Positions 11,601-20,839 of a DNA stretch of 64,000 nt are shown in pieces (position 1 is the first letter of the stretch; each line of letters opens with the position of its first letter). The position numbers and the translations under genes were made by a program. Source of the DNA: Plenodomus lindquistii (Eukaryota; Ascomycota; Dothideomycetes; Pleosporales; Leptosphaeriaceae); the NCBI GenBank assembly GCA_025504975.1, contig JANUWI010000024.1, positions 47,165-111,164 on the forward strand, given 5' to 3'. Under the pieces are notes generated by a model, which worked only from the letters and a program-made list of their open reading frames with translations, did no database searches and was not told where the DNA came from.

Positions 11601-12971
11601 AGACCCTTCTTACCCCTTACTTATTCTGTAATGCTTATAGCTTCTTTAAGCTTAGTAGCCTTTCCTTTTATGACTGGATTCTACTCAAAAGATTTTATTC
11701 TTGAATCCGCATACGGTCAATATTATTTTTCAGGTACTGTTGTTTATATCATAGCTACTATAGGAGCAATGTTTACTACACTGTACTCTGTAAAAGTATT
11801 GTATCTAACTTTCTTAACTAACCCTAATGGTCCTTTAATTAATTATAAAAAAGCACATGAAGGTGATATATTTATGAGCTTACCTTTAATGATTTTAGCC
11901 GTATTTTCTATATTCTTTGGATTTATAACAAAGGACATGTTTATAGGATTGGGTTCAGGATTCTTTTCAGATAATGCTTTATTTATACATCCTTCTCATG
12001 AGATAATGTTAGATACTGAATTTGGAGTGCCAACTCTATTTAAATTATTACCTTTACTATTTACGATTTCATTAAGTGTAATAGCCATAGTGTTGTCTGA
12101 ATACTTATCTGTTATACTAATTTATTTTAAATTATCTAGACTAGGTTACAACGTATTTAGTTTCTTTAACCAACGTTTCTTCATAGAGCTATTTTATAAT
12201 AAGTACATTACGGGTACAATACTAAAACTTGGTGGACAAACTACTAAAGTAATAGATAAAGGATCCGTAGAGTATTTAGGACCTTATGGACTAGAAAAAG
12301 GGCTATTGAATATAAGTAATAATATGGCTAGATTAAATACTGGAGTTATAACATCTTATGCATTATTTATAGTAATAGGGTTAATAGCTTATCTTTCATT
12401 TAGTTCATATATTAATAGTTCTAATATTATATTAATACTACTTATCTCTTTATCTTTAGTGCTCTTCAGAAGCAGTGTTTATACCAATACTGTCTATAGA
12501 AGTTCTTCTGTATTGGGCGGTGTACACTATGCAGTATCTACACTAAGTTACTCTTTCCATATTAGTGGTATTAGCTGTGATTCCCCTGAATCTTCAGGAG
12601 ATCATTTTCAAGATATTCCTATCTTAGATGTGGGAAACCCAATATATGATAATGACATTATACACTATATAGTTATTATGTCTGTGTTATTATTAGGTTC
12701 TTTAGTTTTATTATCTGCCTTCTCCCGAAAGTTAGCAGCGCTACAGACACCATCTACTCATCCACCTCGTCCACCTCGTTGTAATCATAATATAGTCGAT
12801 CGTGTGCACATACGTCCTGAACACTATACATCTTGTATGCATCTTAGATGTAGTGGGGGTAAACCACTTATTAGTTATCCGAATGATCCAAACAGAGGTT
12901 CAAAGTGTAACGCCTGTAATTATAAGATATTTTGCTCAGATAATTACTGTAGTTGTAGGACTACTCCCTAA
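2623..12971 (+). CDS. nad5: NADH dehydrogenase subunit 5, six exons
   Basis: Exons are 2623-2946, 4297-4389, 5444-5736, 7182-7229, 8342-8507 and 11439-12971. Together they make 2,457 nt with no break in frame, 818 aa. Landmarks are MFVG|WEGVGVCSYLL, NRVGDCFLTIGMFAILLGF, HVWLPMA|MEGPTPVSALIHAATM, AYSTMS|QLGMMVIAVGLS, LFHLVNHAFYKALLFL and PFMTGFYSKDFILE. These belong to the proton-pumping antiporter-like subunit at the distal end of the complex I membrane arm. The normal protein ends soon after LNTGVITSYALFIVIGLIAY. Here the frame goes on for about 170 more residues, including a Pro/Cys-rich tail (SKCNACNYKIFCSDNYCSC), so the protein is longer than the usual 650-720 aa. Confidence 0.92.
2947..4296 (+). 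mobile_element. group I intron nad5-i1
   Basis: It starts with CGGGGGCGCGTAAGG and the core piece AAATTCCGGG..CTCCTAAAGC. It then has ATCGCGGATCTAAGTC and AAAGAGCAACGAGTAGACGG overlapping the HEG 5' end. The same core type is found in nad1-i2, nad6-i1 and atp6-i1/i2. Exon junctions are TCDP|HIQRFF-like: CCT before the intron, CAT after it. Confidence 0.85.
3103..4242 (+). CDS. LAGLIDADG homing endonuclease in nad5-i1
   Basis: The frame runs from ATG 3103 (alternatives at 3088 and 3070) to TAA 4240-4242, 379 aa with TGA as Trp. The N-terminus translates part of the intron core (GSKSAIF..VKEQRVDGSW), a habit of this intron class. Domain 1 starts VWSGLIDGEGSFTII at about residue 86. Domain 2 starts HWISGFISAEGNFDV at about residue 246. 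Both carry the acidic residue at the expected place, D/E in the first and E in the second. The C-terminus IRKIKSGMNTGRNW is typical. The gene looks intact. Confidence 0.88.
4390..5443 (+). mobile_element. group I intron nad5-i2
   Basis: Core pieces are TGTATGCTGGAAAG, ACAATCAGCAGGAAACC, TATCCTCAGAGACTAAATGTGG and AAAGATATAGTCCAAGG. All lie in the first 190 nt, upstream of the HEG. Exon junction MFVG|WEGVG, with intron end CCAG before TGA (Trp). Confidence 0.85.
4549..5385 (+). CDS. LAGLIDADG_2-type homing endonuclease in nad5-i2
   Basis: 278 aa from ATG 4549 to TAA 5383-5385. The frame is that of exon 2, but a TAG at 4504 separates them, so it needs its own start (GTG 4528 is another option). 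It belongs to the LAGLIDADG_2 family. Motif 1 is SLIGIMLADGFLEKG and motif 2 is GLAHLIMGDGFIYNG; each ends in the catalytic Asp. Between them is FPCLNEYHSLFYKDQKKVIP, a family hallmark, and the C-terminus is KPYFIPEMVYKLGI. The first 80 residues are hydrophobic and Tyr-rich and not part of the nuclease fold. Confidence 0.88.
   Translation: MKIGYRGKDIVQGFVIKFLQNHVFYLVSIYTFYSYYGFYSYYISYIYSITYPLFVFKRFYSNISKTSKISKQYKKEYELTQEQKESLIGIMLADGFLEKGKPTYNTRLRIDHTYPEQKAYVFSLYTLFGQLIYMEPVITVRKADPRTGNIYKSIYVRTLRFPCLNEYHSLFYKDQKKVIPLNIQDLLTPRGLAHLIMGDGFIYNGIIMLCTESFTKEEQELLINALHENLGIQATLNRRISSTGIQSYRIRISKQSMDKLIVLVKPYFIPEMVYKLGI
5737..7181 (+). mobile_element. group I intron nad5-i3
   Basis: The 3' core includes AAACGGTCAAAAACGTTCCG, AAGACCGTCGGTATTTC, CGCTACAGACTGGTTCACC and GAATGTACAGTCG. 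The same core type occurs in cox1-i6 (59,685-59,790). The exon 3/exon 4 junction restores LPMA|MEGPTP. Its ORF is not a homing endonuclease (see next entry). A run of eight C lies at 5,932-5,939. Confidence 0.85.
5929..6651 (+). CDS. unrecognised acidic, coiled-coil-like ORF in nad5-i3
   Basis: The frame is open from 5929 (after a TAG) to TAG 6649-6651, about 240 codons. No ATG is visible in the first part. A TTG at 6211 would give 146 aa and other non-ATG starts lie upstream. I see no LAGLIDADG, GIY-YIG or reverse transcriptase motif. The middle is charged and probably helical (DEFREEKREIIEAIRAHNDT, LELKKEYDSFFEP). The last 60 residues are Ser/Asp/Asn-rich (SDSSESDKDTSQSDTDPSQ). I do not recognise it. 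It could be a resident non-HEG gene captured by the intron or a leftover of plasmid origin. Whether it is expressed is unclear. Confidence 0.5.
7230..8270 (+). pseudogene. LAGLIDADG homing endonuclease in nad5-i4, one-base frameshift
   Basis: The first part is in frame with nad5 exon 4 and stops at TAG 7513. One base shift at the A8 run 7489-7496 opens the frame that begins VNKQFLEWFIGFTEGDGSFI and runs to TAA 8268-8270. Adding one A to the run would join the two. The nuclease has two LAGLIDADG_1 domains: FIGFTEGDGSFIVS and GWISGFVDAEGCFYG. Both have intact acidic residues, and the domains otherwise look undamaged, so the lesion is either very recent, a sequence error, or bypassed. Confidence 0.8.
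7230..8341 (+). mobile_element. group I intron nad5-i4
   Basis: Core pieces are TTTGCTGGGATCACC, AATCAGCAGGAAACTTCG, GATCCTCAGAGGCTACACGT, and at the 3' end AAAGATATAGTCCGATCC. Exon junction AATMV|TAGVYL restored. The HEG is fused to exon 4 but frameshifted. Confidence 0.85.
8591..10270 (+). CDS. four-motif LAGLIDADG protein (two fused HEGs) in nad5-i5
   Basis: One open frame of about 559 codons to TAA 10268-10270. Four LAGLIDADG motifs appear in order: YLTGFTDAEGCFLI, WVSGFVDGDGCFYI, WLSGLIDGDGKFFLS and WFSGFMDADGSVYY. A normal HEG has one or two. The first pair is a LAGLIDADG_1 double-domain enzyme; the second pair is a complete enzyme of another subtype (with GGSIKEISSGLKYKL and RQGLIKLVNSVNGLIR). 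The join is at about 9,600. The frame is offset from exon 5; one A added to the A7 run 8589-8595 would fuse it to the exon frame through SKKNLFTNTYPK. Without that, translation would need a start such as TTG 8654. Confidence 0.8.
10635..11390 (+). CDS. second LAGLIDADG homing endonuclease in nad5-i5
   Basis: 251 aa from ATG 10635 (frame open from about 10,491) to TAA 11388-11390. Motifs WLAGIIDGDGYFLLS and WLAGFIDSDGSIYYS each have the catalytic Asp. It is clearly paralogous to the second half of the neighbouring ORF: both have GGSIKxIS, NxVNGxIRNP, xLxFNxGW and KxKYLLxPL at the same spacing. It lies downstream of the intron core. It looks intact. Confidence 0.85.
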
Positions 12972-13326
12972 AATAAAACGTAGTATGACTTTTTTTTTAC
13001 TAAAATAATGGTTATTTTACAATAAACTTGTTATGAAAAAGATAAAATTCGTCTTCTATTGTAAGATATTTTATCTATAATAGTATAACAAATCCCAGTA
13101 GATCATTCATAAAGATGTACTGGAAAATGGCACGGTAGATTTCTGTTTACCTAGCCATAGGGGAGAAGAATAAACTTAAAGCCCCATAAAAAATTCTTTT
13201 TTTCAATACACCCTTGCAATTTAAAATATATAATCTATTCACTAAATATAGATAATTAACATGATCCGTTAAAATATACTTTCGAACCATATGTAATTTT
13301 AAGATCATTCTTTTAAACTTAAAAAA
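12972..13326 (+). other. nad5-nad1 spacer
   Basis: No tRNA or credible ORF. It holds copy B of the conserved hairpin element and AT-rich sequence. Confidence 0.7.
13026..13183 (+). repeat. conserved intergenic hairpin element, copy B
   Basis: Matches copy A in order of motifs: ATAGTATAACAAATCCCAGTA, a hairpin CCAGTA...TACTGG, GAAAATGGCAC, AGGGGAGAAGAATAAA, AAAGCCCC. It lies about 150 nt upstream of the nad1 start, in the sense orientation. Confidence 0.65.
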
Positions 13327-16300
13327 ATGTTATATTTTCCTACGATTATGTCTGTTCTTGAGGTATTGGCTGTTACTGTACCCGTTTTATTAACAGTAGC
13401 TTTTGTAACTGTGGCTGAGAGAAAAACAATGGCTAGCATGCAAAGAAGATTAGGACCTAATGCCGTAGGTTGTAAAAAATTAAACCTTACACATAAAAGA
13501 ACTTTTCATACTTCTTGCGATGCTTTGAGAGAATTATACTATAATAGAAAAGCCCCCGTTATTGAATTTTCAGGTGATGTGCTTTTTACTCTTACTGATT
13601 TACTTAATTCACCTATTATTCTATATTTCTTTAAACCTTTAAAAGGTAAGGGGGGAATTTACATGTTTAGATTCAAAAAAGACCCTAACGTTTTTTACAT
13701 AGGGAGAGCTAAAGATTTCCATAGAAGATTTAAAGATCATTTGAATTCTAACTTAAAGGATAGATTTCATAGATTTGCTAATACTATTGGTTGAGATCAA
13801 TTTGAATTTTCTATTATAGAGATATGCGATCTTAGCATGCAACGAGATAGAGAAGATTTTTACTTACAAAAATACTTACCTTTATTAAATACTATCTTTA
13901 AAAGTAATTTTAGTGATATACAATCCTATGACTCTTTATACGAAATATTAAAACTTATACAGTCAAAATATGACTCAGATGATAAGTATACAGGTATTAC
14001 TATTTATGCTTATGAATCTTGTAATAATCAAATTAGTCCTAATTACAAAACATTTACTAGTATAAATGCGTCATCAAAAGAGTTGTGTATAGCTAGAGAA
14101 ACAATAAGTGTATATTTAAATACTTATGTACCCTACAAAAATTTATTCTTTTTTACTAATGAAGTAGAATGCTTTGATTTAGCAGGAAAACTAATTAGTG
14201 ATAATATGCAAGGGTTAAATTTAAATCATAATATATCTAAAAAAATATGAATGTACTTTATAGAATCTAAAGATACTGTGGTTAAAACAAAATTAGAATC
14301 TAAAAGTACAGCTGCTAAATTATTGGATGTACAACATTTAGTTATAACCAATCATCTAAATAAATTAATAAAAGGAGGAATTAAGGATCATTATGTATTT
14401 AATCATGAATTAAGTGGTTTAGAGCTAGAAAAGCTAATTGAATTTTCATCGCTAAGAAAGACTAGAAATCGTACAGTATGAGCTTATAATGCTATAACTT
14501 TAGAATTAATAACTGATCCTTTTAACAGTATTCAAAAAGCAGCGGAGTATTTTAATGTGGACTACAGATCTGTAGTCAAACACTTAGATACAGGATTAGC
14601 AACTAAAAAAGGTAATTATTTAGTATTTTTTTTTACGATGAATTAACTGATTTAAAGAAAAAAGAACTAATTAATAATCTTAAGTTGGTAAAAAATGAGA
14701 CTACTGAAGTTTGAGTTTATAAAAAGCTAGATGATAAGTTAATTTTAGTGGATTCTAGCGAAACTGGTTTTAGTTCAAAACATTTAGCAGCTAAAGAACT
14801 AAAACTAAGTACTAAAACAATTAGTAAATTTTTAAATACACATAAAGACTATAAAGGTTTTTATTTTTACAGTATTAAAGTGTAAGGTACAAGGTGAAGT
14901 GTAAGAAACTTCACTAGGCCTATAAGTGAAAGAGAACCTTTTGCTAAAAATCATCCAATTGACGGGGACACCTTAAAGCTATTTAAACTAAATGTATTAG
15001 GTAACTAAATACATGGCCCAGGTAATGACTCGGGGTATAGTAAAATCGAAATAGATGCATGAAAAGAAATAGGTAATCCGCAGCCAAGCAGCATAATAAC
15101 TTGTATTATTGTGGTGTGCAGTTCATCGACTAAACGGTGGTTGGCATCAAAAAAAGTTTCTTATTTGGTGCTTAAGATATAGTCAGACCCTGCTTGAAAA
15201 AGCACAGGGTATAAATGTATATTTATACCTGGAAATGGATAGTATTACTATTTAGGGATAAGTTCTCAATTCTTTACCTGAATTATGTAAAATAAATGGT
15301 TAAATGAGAAAATTCGTGATATGGTCTACTTCAAGCATTTGCTGATGCTCTTAAACTTTTATTAAAAGAGTATGTTTCTCCTACACAGGCCAATATCGTA
15401 CTATTTTTCCTTGGTCCTGTAATAACTTTAATTTTCTCATTATTAGGTTACGCTGTAATACCTTAGGACTATAGGGTAATATAGACAAATTCCGGGGAAC
15501 CCCTAAAGCTTCTGGTACCAAACCATAATCGAAAGGTTATAAGTGGCTGAAGTAATTACTCAGGTAAGGTAATAAGCCAGATGATTCTAGTTACTTTTTA
15601 GGTTTCCTAGGCTACGTAGGCTATAGAGGGTAGCCTACTTATGAGTACTTCGTATGCTTAATTCTGCAAAGATTAGCAACATAAATAAGTGAACTAGGGA
15701 CTAGTAATAGGAATGGGCAATCGCGGATCTAAATCAGTTGTAATATATTATTCTGCAATTGTAAAAGAGCAACGAGTAAACGTCTACAGATATTTACAAG
15801 ATCCACAGCTAAGAGAATCCACCCTGGAGGGGTGGATCTTTGTAATATGTTTAAGATGTATTCTAAAGAGCTTAGTAATAAGCTATGATGAAATTTTGTA
15901 TAGAAAAATTTCCTACGATTCACCATTAATTGGTTTTGATTCTTTAAATGTTAATACTCGTCGTTATTATGCTACATTAAGTATTAATAAACATAAAATG
16001 GACGATCTACAAATCCATCCTTGGTTTATTACAGGGTTTAGCGATGGTGAAGGTTGTTTTTCTTGCAGTGTCTTAAAAAGTTCCTCTTATAAATTTGGTT
16101 GAGAGGTTCAACCAGTTTTTCAAATTAAACTACATATTAGAGATTATCCGATTTTATTAAGAATCCAACATAGTTTAGGTGGAATAGGTACTGTAAGTAG
16201 TAACCAATCTTATTGTGCCTTTAGAGTCAAAAAATTTAGTGAGCTAATAGAATTAATGATATTTTTTGATAAATATCCTTTAATATCTTGAAAAAAAGGA

Positions 16301-19300
16301 GATTATTTATTATTTAAACAAATTTTATCTATTATTCAATTGAAAGAACATTTGACTTTACAAGGTTTACAAAAGATTATTAATATAAGAGCAACCTTAA
16401 ACTTTGGTTTATCAAAAGAATTACAAGTAATGTTCCCCGAAACTGTACCAGTTCCCCGTCCTTTAAGAGAAACCTGTGTAATACCACATTCACAGTGAAT
16501 AGCTGGGTCTGGGATTTGTTTAAGGGAGAATCGTAGTTTCTCCTTTACAGGGAGGAAACTTACCATCCCTCTGTTTGGCACACCTAGTCACGCATTTAGA
16601 ATTAATGCGGATGCTTTAAAAAAAACCTACATTAAAAAATTTAGCTCTAAAATTACTAATGATTATTTAAGTTTACCTACTAATGAAATAAAGCAGGTTA
16701 CTTCGTTGGTAGTTTGAGGAACTAATTTAACATCTACAGTAGGTATGGGTAGATTTACAAAGCAAGTACGTGATACGATTCAATTACCTGACTTTCAAAA
16801 AAGCGTTATTATTGGATTAATTCTATCTGATGGTTGACTAAGATTTGCCTCTAAAACTAGTAAGAGTACCCTTGTAGGTTTAAAACAGTCTTTAGCCCAT
16901 TCTGATTATGTTTGATTTGTATTTTCTTCTTTATCTCATTATTGTAATAATACACCTATATTAAGGAAAGGTATAAGAGCAGGTAAATCGTTTTATGGTT
17001 TAGAATTTGTAACCCGTTCATTGCCTTGCTTTACTGAGTTATATGATATTTTTTATGTCAATGGAGTTAAAGTAATTCCAAATAATATTTATGAATTGTT
17101 AACACCTGTAGCTTTTGCCCACCTTATTCTAGGGGATGGGGGATTTAAAAGTAAGGGAATTTATCTTTGTACCGACTCATATTCTATTCAGGATGTAGTG
17201 AGGTTAATGAATGTGTTAATTATACGTTATAAATTAAAATGTACTCTTCATAAAGCAAGTAATGGTAAAGGCTACAGAATCTATATTTCTAGAAATTGGG
17301 TTGGTAAAGTAATAGAAATAGTTTTACCGTACCTTACTCCTAGTATGTATTATAAAGTAGGTATAGTTAACAATGGGAGTATAAAAAAGGTGTAAAAGTT
17401 TTAGAAGGCAATTTTTCTGTTTCTTTAGACAAAGGTATCTTTAAATCTCTATTATTTAAAATTACTCAACATGAAAAAGATGAGGTATTATTAGCTGCAA
17501 TTAAAGATTATTTTAATTGTGGATATTGTTACTTAAGAAAAAAAGAAAATACTATTGATTTTAAAGTTACAAAATTTTCTGTCGTTAATGAAATAATTAT
17601 ACCTTTCTTTATTAAAAATCCGATATTAGGTGTTAAATCCCTAGATTTCAATGATTGATGCTTAGTTTCGGACATAGTAAATAGAAGAGAACATAAATTA
17701 GAACAAGGTGCCTTAAAAATAATTGAAATTCAAAGGGGAATGAACAGGGGGAGAGTAGGTAAATTTTTCTAAAGACTTTTTTTTGTATGGTCCTGGTTTA
17801 ATGCTTCTAGATTATAACCTGGGTATTTTGTACATGTTAGCTGTGTCTTCGTTATCTACGTATGGAATTTTGCTGGCTGGATGGTCAGCTAATTCTAAAT
17901 ATGCATTCTTAGGATCTTTAAGGAGTACAGCTCAATTAATTAGTTATGAACTAATTTTAAGTTCTGCTATACTTTTAGTAGTATTATTAGCAGGTAGCCT
18001 GGACATAACTGTTATCATAGAAGCTCAAAGAGCTATATGATATGTAGTACCTTTGTTCCCTGTATTCATAATATTTTTTATAGGGTCTATAGCAGAAACT
18101 AATAGAGCTCCATTCGATTTGGCAGAGGCTAGTTTTTACCACTTGTAATTCTACTAATTATGATTTGGCCTCTTTAAATATCGCTATATGCTGAAAACTT
18201 TTAAAGCTTTACATACGTTGACCATGCAGTGTTATTGCCATGCTTTTTATGAAGTCATGTAAATATTGTCAAAGATGTTACAATAAACAATCAGCAGGAA
18301 ACAAAAATAAATTTAATTATGAGTAGGATCCTCAGAGACTATACGCGATAATACATTTACATAAATGTATATGATATAGCCCATAAATATACAAGAGTAT
18401 ATTTTTTTTAATGAAATCCACCCAAATCCAATTTAAATTTACTTACAGCAAGAAACCTTATCTTAATTTTACATTACGTAGACCTTATTCTACCTCAAGT
18501 TCTCCTAAAGAAGATTATCCAATACCTCAAGTTCTCCTAAAGAAGATTATCCAATACCTGTATTAACCATAACGAATTTACAAGATAAAGATTGAATATT
18601 TTCTAAACGTGATCTCCTTTTAAGAAAAGGAGGTATATATAGTTTTTTAAACAAAGTTAATGGAAAACAATATATAGGTAGTGCAAAAGATTTATACTTA
18701 AGATTAAACGAACATTTATCAAATAGAAAATCAAATAGGGCTTTACAGACTGCTATCTCAAAATATGGTTTAGAGAACTTTAACTTTTGTATATATGAAT
18801 ATTTTACTTATGAGAATAAGACTACTAGCTTTAAATTATTAACTGATCTAGAAACTATGTATATAAATAAATTTAAATTCAGCAATTTGTATAATTTTTT
18901 AAAAAATGCTTCTAGCTCAGAAGGTTACAAGCATACAGATGCTGCTAAACAAATAATGGTAGAAAGATTTAAAGATAAAAGTAACCATCCCTTCTGAGGA
19001 AAGCATCACGATGAAAGATCTAAATCTTTCATTAGCAAACCTGGTTTATTAAATCCTATGTTTGGTAAGACACATTCGGAAAAAACTAAAGATCTTATGA
19101 GAAGTAAAAAAGTTAAATATCCTAATGGTGTAGGTATCTATGACCTAGATAACAATTTGGTAAAAAGTTTTGATTATGCTTTAGATCTGGCTATTTATTT
19201 AAATGTATCTAAGGTCACTGTAAGTAAATATATAAATAAAGGGTTGGTTTTTAAAGGTAAATACTACTTAAAAGTTAACTCTTTTAACGAATAAGTAAAG

Positions 19301-19800
19301 TATTTACCTGTACTCTACAGGAATCAGAGTTAGTTAGTGGTTTTATGACAGAGCATTCAGCGGTTATTTTTGTATTTTTCTTTTTAGCTGAATATGCTAG
19401 TATAGTACTTATTTGTATTTTAAATAGTATTTTATTTTTAGGTGGTTATCTGTTTGATTTTAACTATTATCTATATCCTTATTTTTATTTACTGCAATTT
19501 ATTGCAGGTGATAGTTACATGTATCTAACAGAAAATGAAACTAATTTTAATGTAATTGACTTTGATAATTACAATTCAGTAATAGGTACAACTATAAGTG
19601 GTATAGTAATAGGGCTTAAAGCTTGTGTAATGGTATTTACATTTATCTGAGCAAGAGCCTCATTCCCGCGTATTCGTTATGACCAGTTAATGTCTTATTG
19701 TTGAACTGTACTATTACCTATAGTAATTGCTTTCATTATACTAGTCCCCTGTATATTATATAGTTTTGAAATAATGCCTTGTAATATACCTTTATTATAA
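13327..19800 (+). CDS. nad1: NADH dehydrogenase subunit 1, four exons
   Basis: Exons are 13327-13470, 15317-15463, 17786-18130 and 19321-19800, joining to 1,116 nt (371 aa). Landmarks are VAERKTMASMQRRLGPNAVG, WYGLLQAFADALKLLLKEY, GWSANSKYAFLGSLRSTAQL, ETNRAPFDLAEA|ESELVSGF and WARASFPRIRYDQLMSYCW. The product is the complex I membrane subunit that forms the quinone tunnel. The EXXRXPFDL-type segment and the AERK motif are conserved. Exon 1 is followed in frame by a GIY-YIG HEG. Confidence 0.93.
13471..14885 (+). pseudogene. GIY-YIG homing endonuclease in nad1-i1, one-base frameshift
   Basis: In frame with nad1 exon 1. The catalytic domain has GGIYMFRFKKDPNVFYIGRA (the GIY...YIG pair), then KDFHRRFKDHL with the catalytic Arg and FYLQKYLPLLNT with the metal-binding Glu region just before it (REDFY). 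NUMOD-type helix-turn-helix DNA-binding repeats follow (for example SSKELCIARETISVYLN). The frame stops at TAA 14644 just after a T9 run (14626-14634). The next frame continues YDELTDLKKKELINN to TAA 14883-14885 with another NUMOD-like repeat. One added T would join them. Confidence 0.8.
13471..15316 (+). mobile_element. group I intron nad1-i1
   Basis: HEG first, core after (about 14,890-15,300). Core landmarks are CCAGGTAATGACTCGGGG, GGTAATCCGCAGCCAAG, GCAGTTCATCGACTAAACGG and AGATATAGTCAGACC. Same type as nad4L-i1. Junction NAVG|WYGLL. Confidence 0.85.
15713..17772 (+). pseudogene. LAGLIDADG_1 homing endonuclease in nad1-i2, interrupted by another HEG
   Basis: The first half runs from ATG 15713: WFITGFSDGEGCFSCS, then LISWKKGDYLLFKQ and NFGLSKELQVMFPETVPVP. 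At about 16,508 the expected second motif starts (WIAG) and is broken. The second half of the same kind of protein resumes at about 17,398 in a different frame (LEGNFSVSLDKGIFKSLLFK) and ends IIEIQRGMNRGRVGKFF at TAA 17770-17772. The roughly 890-nt interruption holds a complete LAGLIDADG_2 gene. Unless the insert is spliced out, the outer enzyme is dead. Confidence 0.8.
16509..17395 (+). CDS. LAGLIDADG_2 homing endonuclease nested inside another HEG
   Basis: The frame is continuous with the outer HEG's first half and ends at TAA 17393-17395. It is a full LAGLIDADG_2 enzyme. VVWGTNLTSTVGMGRFTKQV leads into motif 1, SVIIGLILSDGWLRF. Then come IRAGKSFYGLEFVTRSLPC, FTELYDIFYVNGVKVIPNN, motif 2 FAHLILGDGGFKSKG, and LTPSMYYKVGI at the end. 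Both catalytic Asp residues are present. It is the same family as the nad5-i2 enzyme. The insert's 5' part forms short hairpins (GGAGAA..TTCTCC, AGGGAGG..CCCTCT), but I cannot prove a group I core, so it is either a mobile HEG or a twintron. Confidence 0.8.
18131..19320 (+). mobile_element. group I intron nad1-i3
   Basis: The core lies on the 5' side: ATCGCTATATGCTGAAAAC, ACAATCAGCAGGAAACAAA, GGATCCTCAGAGACTATACG, GATATAGCCC. Junction FDLAEA|ESELVSG, with intron end ACAG. Confidence 0.85.
18411..19294 (+). pseudogene. GIY-YIG homing endonuclease in nad1-i3, broken by a 32-bp tandem duplication
   Basis: ATG 18411 opens a frame that stops soon after two head-to-tail copies of a 32-bp unit (18,491-18,522 and 18,523-18,554). 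32 is not a multiple of 3. Removing one copy would put the start in frame with the nuclease: GGIYSFLNKVNGKQYIGSAK (GIY-YIG), DLYLRLNEHLS (catalytic Arg), LTDLETMYINKFK (Glu). Next come NUMOD3-like segments, HPFWGKHHDERS and NPMFGKTHSEKTK. A NUMOD1-like C-terminal helix-turn-helix follows. It ends at TAA 19292-19294. Confidence 0.8.
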
Positions 19801-20407
19801 TTCTGTATTACCAAATTAACATTAAAGTTTACATGTGTAATATTTTAAACACAATACAATTTAAACCCTTTTTTCCTATGTGTATAAATTATAATTCGTG
19901 TAATTTTATAATATTTTTCTCTATGTATTGTATATATTGTGTATATTATTTATACATAACAATCTAAACATTACATATTTAGATCTTACAATAAAAAAGA
20001 AACTATAAATTTAATAGGCATACAATTTAGTTATAATATATTATAATGGAAATTAATAAAACCCTCCTAGCTATTCCTTAAAACTTTTATAGTGATAATT
20101 ATTCTTCTTAAAAAACTCTTTACATACTAGTTGCTCGGACTAATTCACAATTACCATAGATGCGGGTGAAATAGTAGCTTTGTAGTAGATGTTATTTTTG
20201 GGTTTAATCACATCTACCCATAAAAACCATTGTTTAACTAGACTACAGCTAAAGGCTGAAAATCGTAAATTTTAATAAGTGTGTTGTAGTGGGCAAAGTT
20301 TACACTGTAAAACTATAGCGCATAACATTGTCATCTCTTATATTGCATATAATGTAAAAATTTCATAAGGGGGGCTTAATATATATGTCCTTAATATGAA
20401 CAACATA
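19801..20407 (+). other. nad1-rps3 spacer, nad1 side
   Basis: AT-rich, with no gene found. Coding changes strand here, as nad1 and rps3 are transcribed convergently. Confidence 0.6.
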
Positions 20408-20477
20408 AAAGAAATAAGTGAATTGAACACCTGACCCATCGTCTATACGAATGCTCTGCCAACTGAGCTAATTTCTT
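20408..20477 (-). pseudogene. decayed valine-type tRNA copy
   Basis: The acceptor (AAGAAAT/ATTTCTT) and D arm (TAGCTCA..TTGG.AGAGC) match trnV(uac) at 34,812-34,884 almost exactly, and the T arm is similar. The anticodon arm differs and the variable loop is only about 2 nt. Read by position, the anticodon would be AGA, but the best hairpin (TCGT/ACGA) leaves a 4-nt loop. I take it as a duplicated, probably non-functional tRNA. Confidence 0.55.
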
Positions 20478-20839
20478 TTTTTTTGTAACCCCCTTATAAC
20501 CTAAAATATTTAATATTTACAAGTAGTATCAACACGGTATAGTTTAGCACTACTGCCCTTATATATAGATCACCTCTTATAAAGTATGGCTGGTTTAACT
20601 AGTGCATTACCTACTGATTAGTGATATACTATAAGTAGTCGCAATCTCCACTAAAGGCCTTACAACTGTTATGGAATATTAATATTCCCACTTGTTATAA
20701 TGTAGGAATAAAAACTCTATTTAGGTATATGCTTTATTTTGCACTAGATATAAGTATACCTAATTATTTGCAGGAAATAAAGCAATGCACTATACTAGGC
20801 GAAGTATTATACTGTAAAATGGAAAGCCTAGACATAGTA
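20478..20839. other. spacer between tRNA copy and rps3 3' end
   Basis: No gene recognised on either strand. Confidence 0.6.

Larger units (their letters stand above)
15464..17785 (+). mobile_element. group I intron nad1-i2, containing a nested HEG insertion
   Basis: The 5' core is AAATTCCGGGGAACCCCTAAAG, then CGCGGATCTAAATCAG and AAAGAGCAACGAGTAAACG: the nad5-i1 type. It also holds a GC-rich hairpin (ATCCACC/GGGTGGAT, about 15,816-15,838) that is absent from related introns. Junction GYAVIP|YGPGLM. Confidence 0.85.

Noticed and set aside
12802..13008. ORF overlapping the end of nad5
   Set aside because: Out-of-frame shadow of the nad5 extension and spacer.
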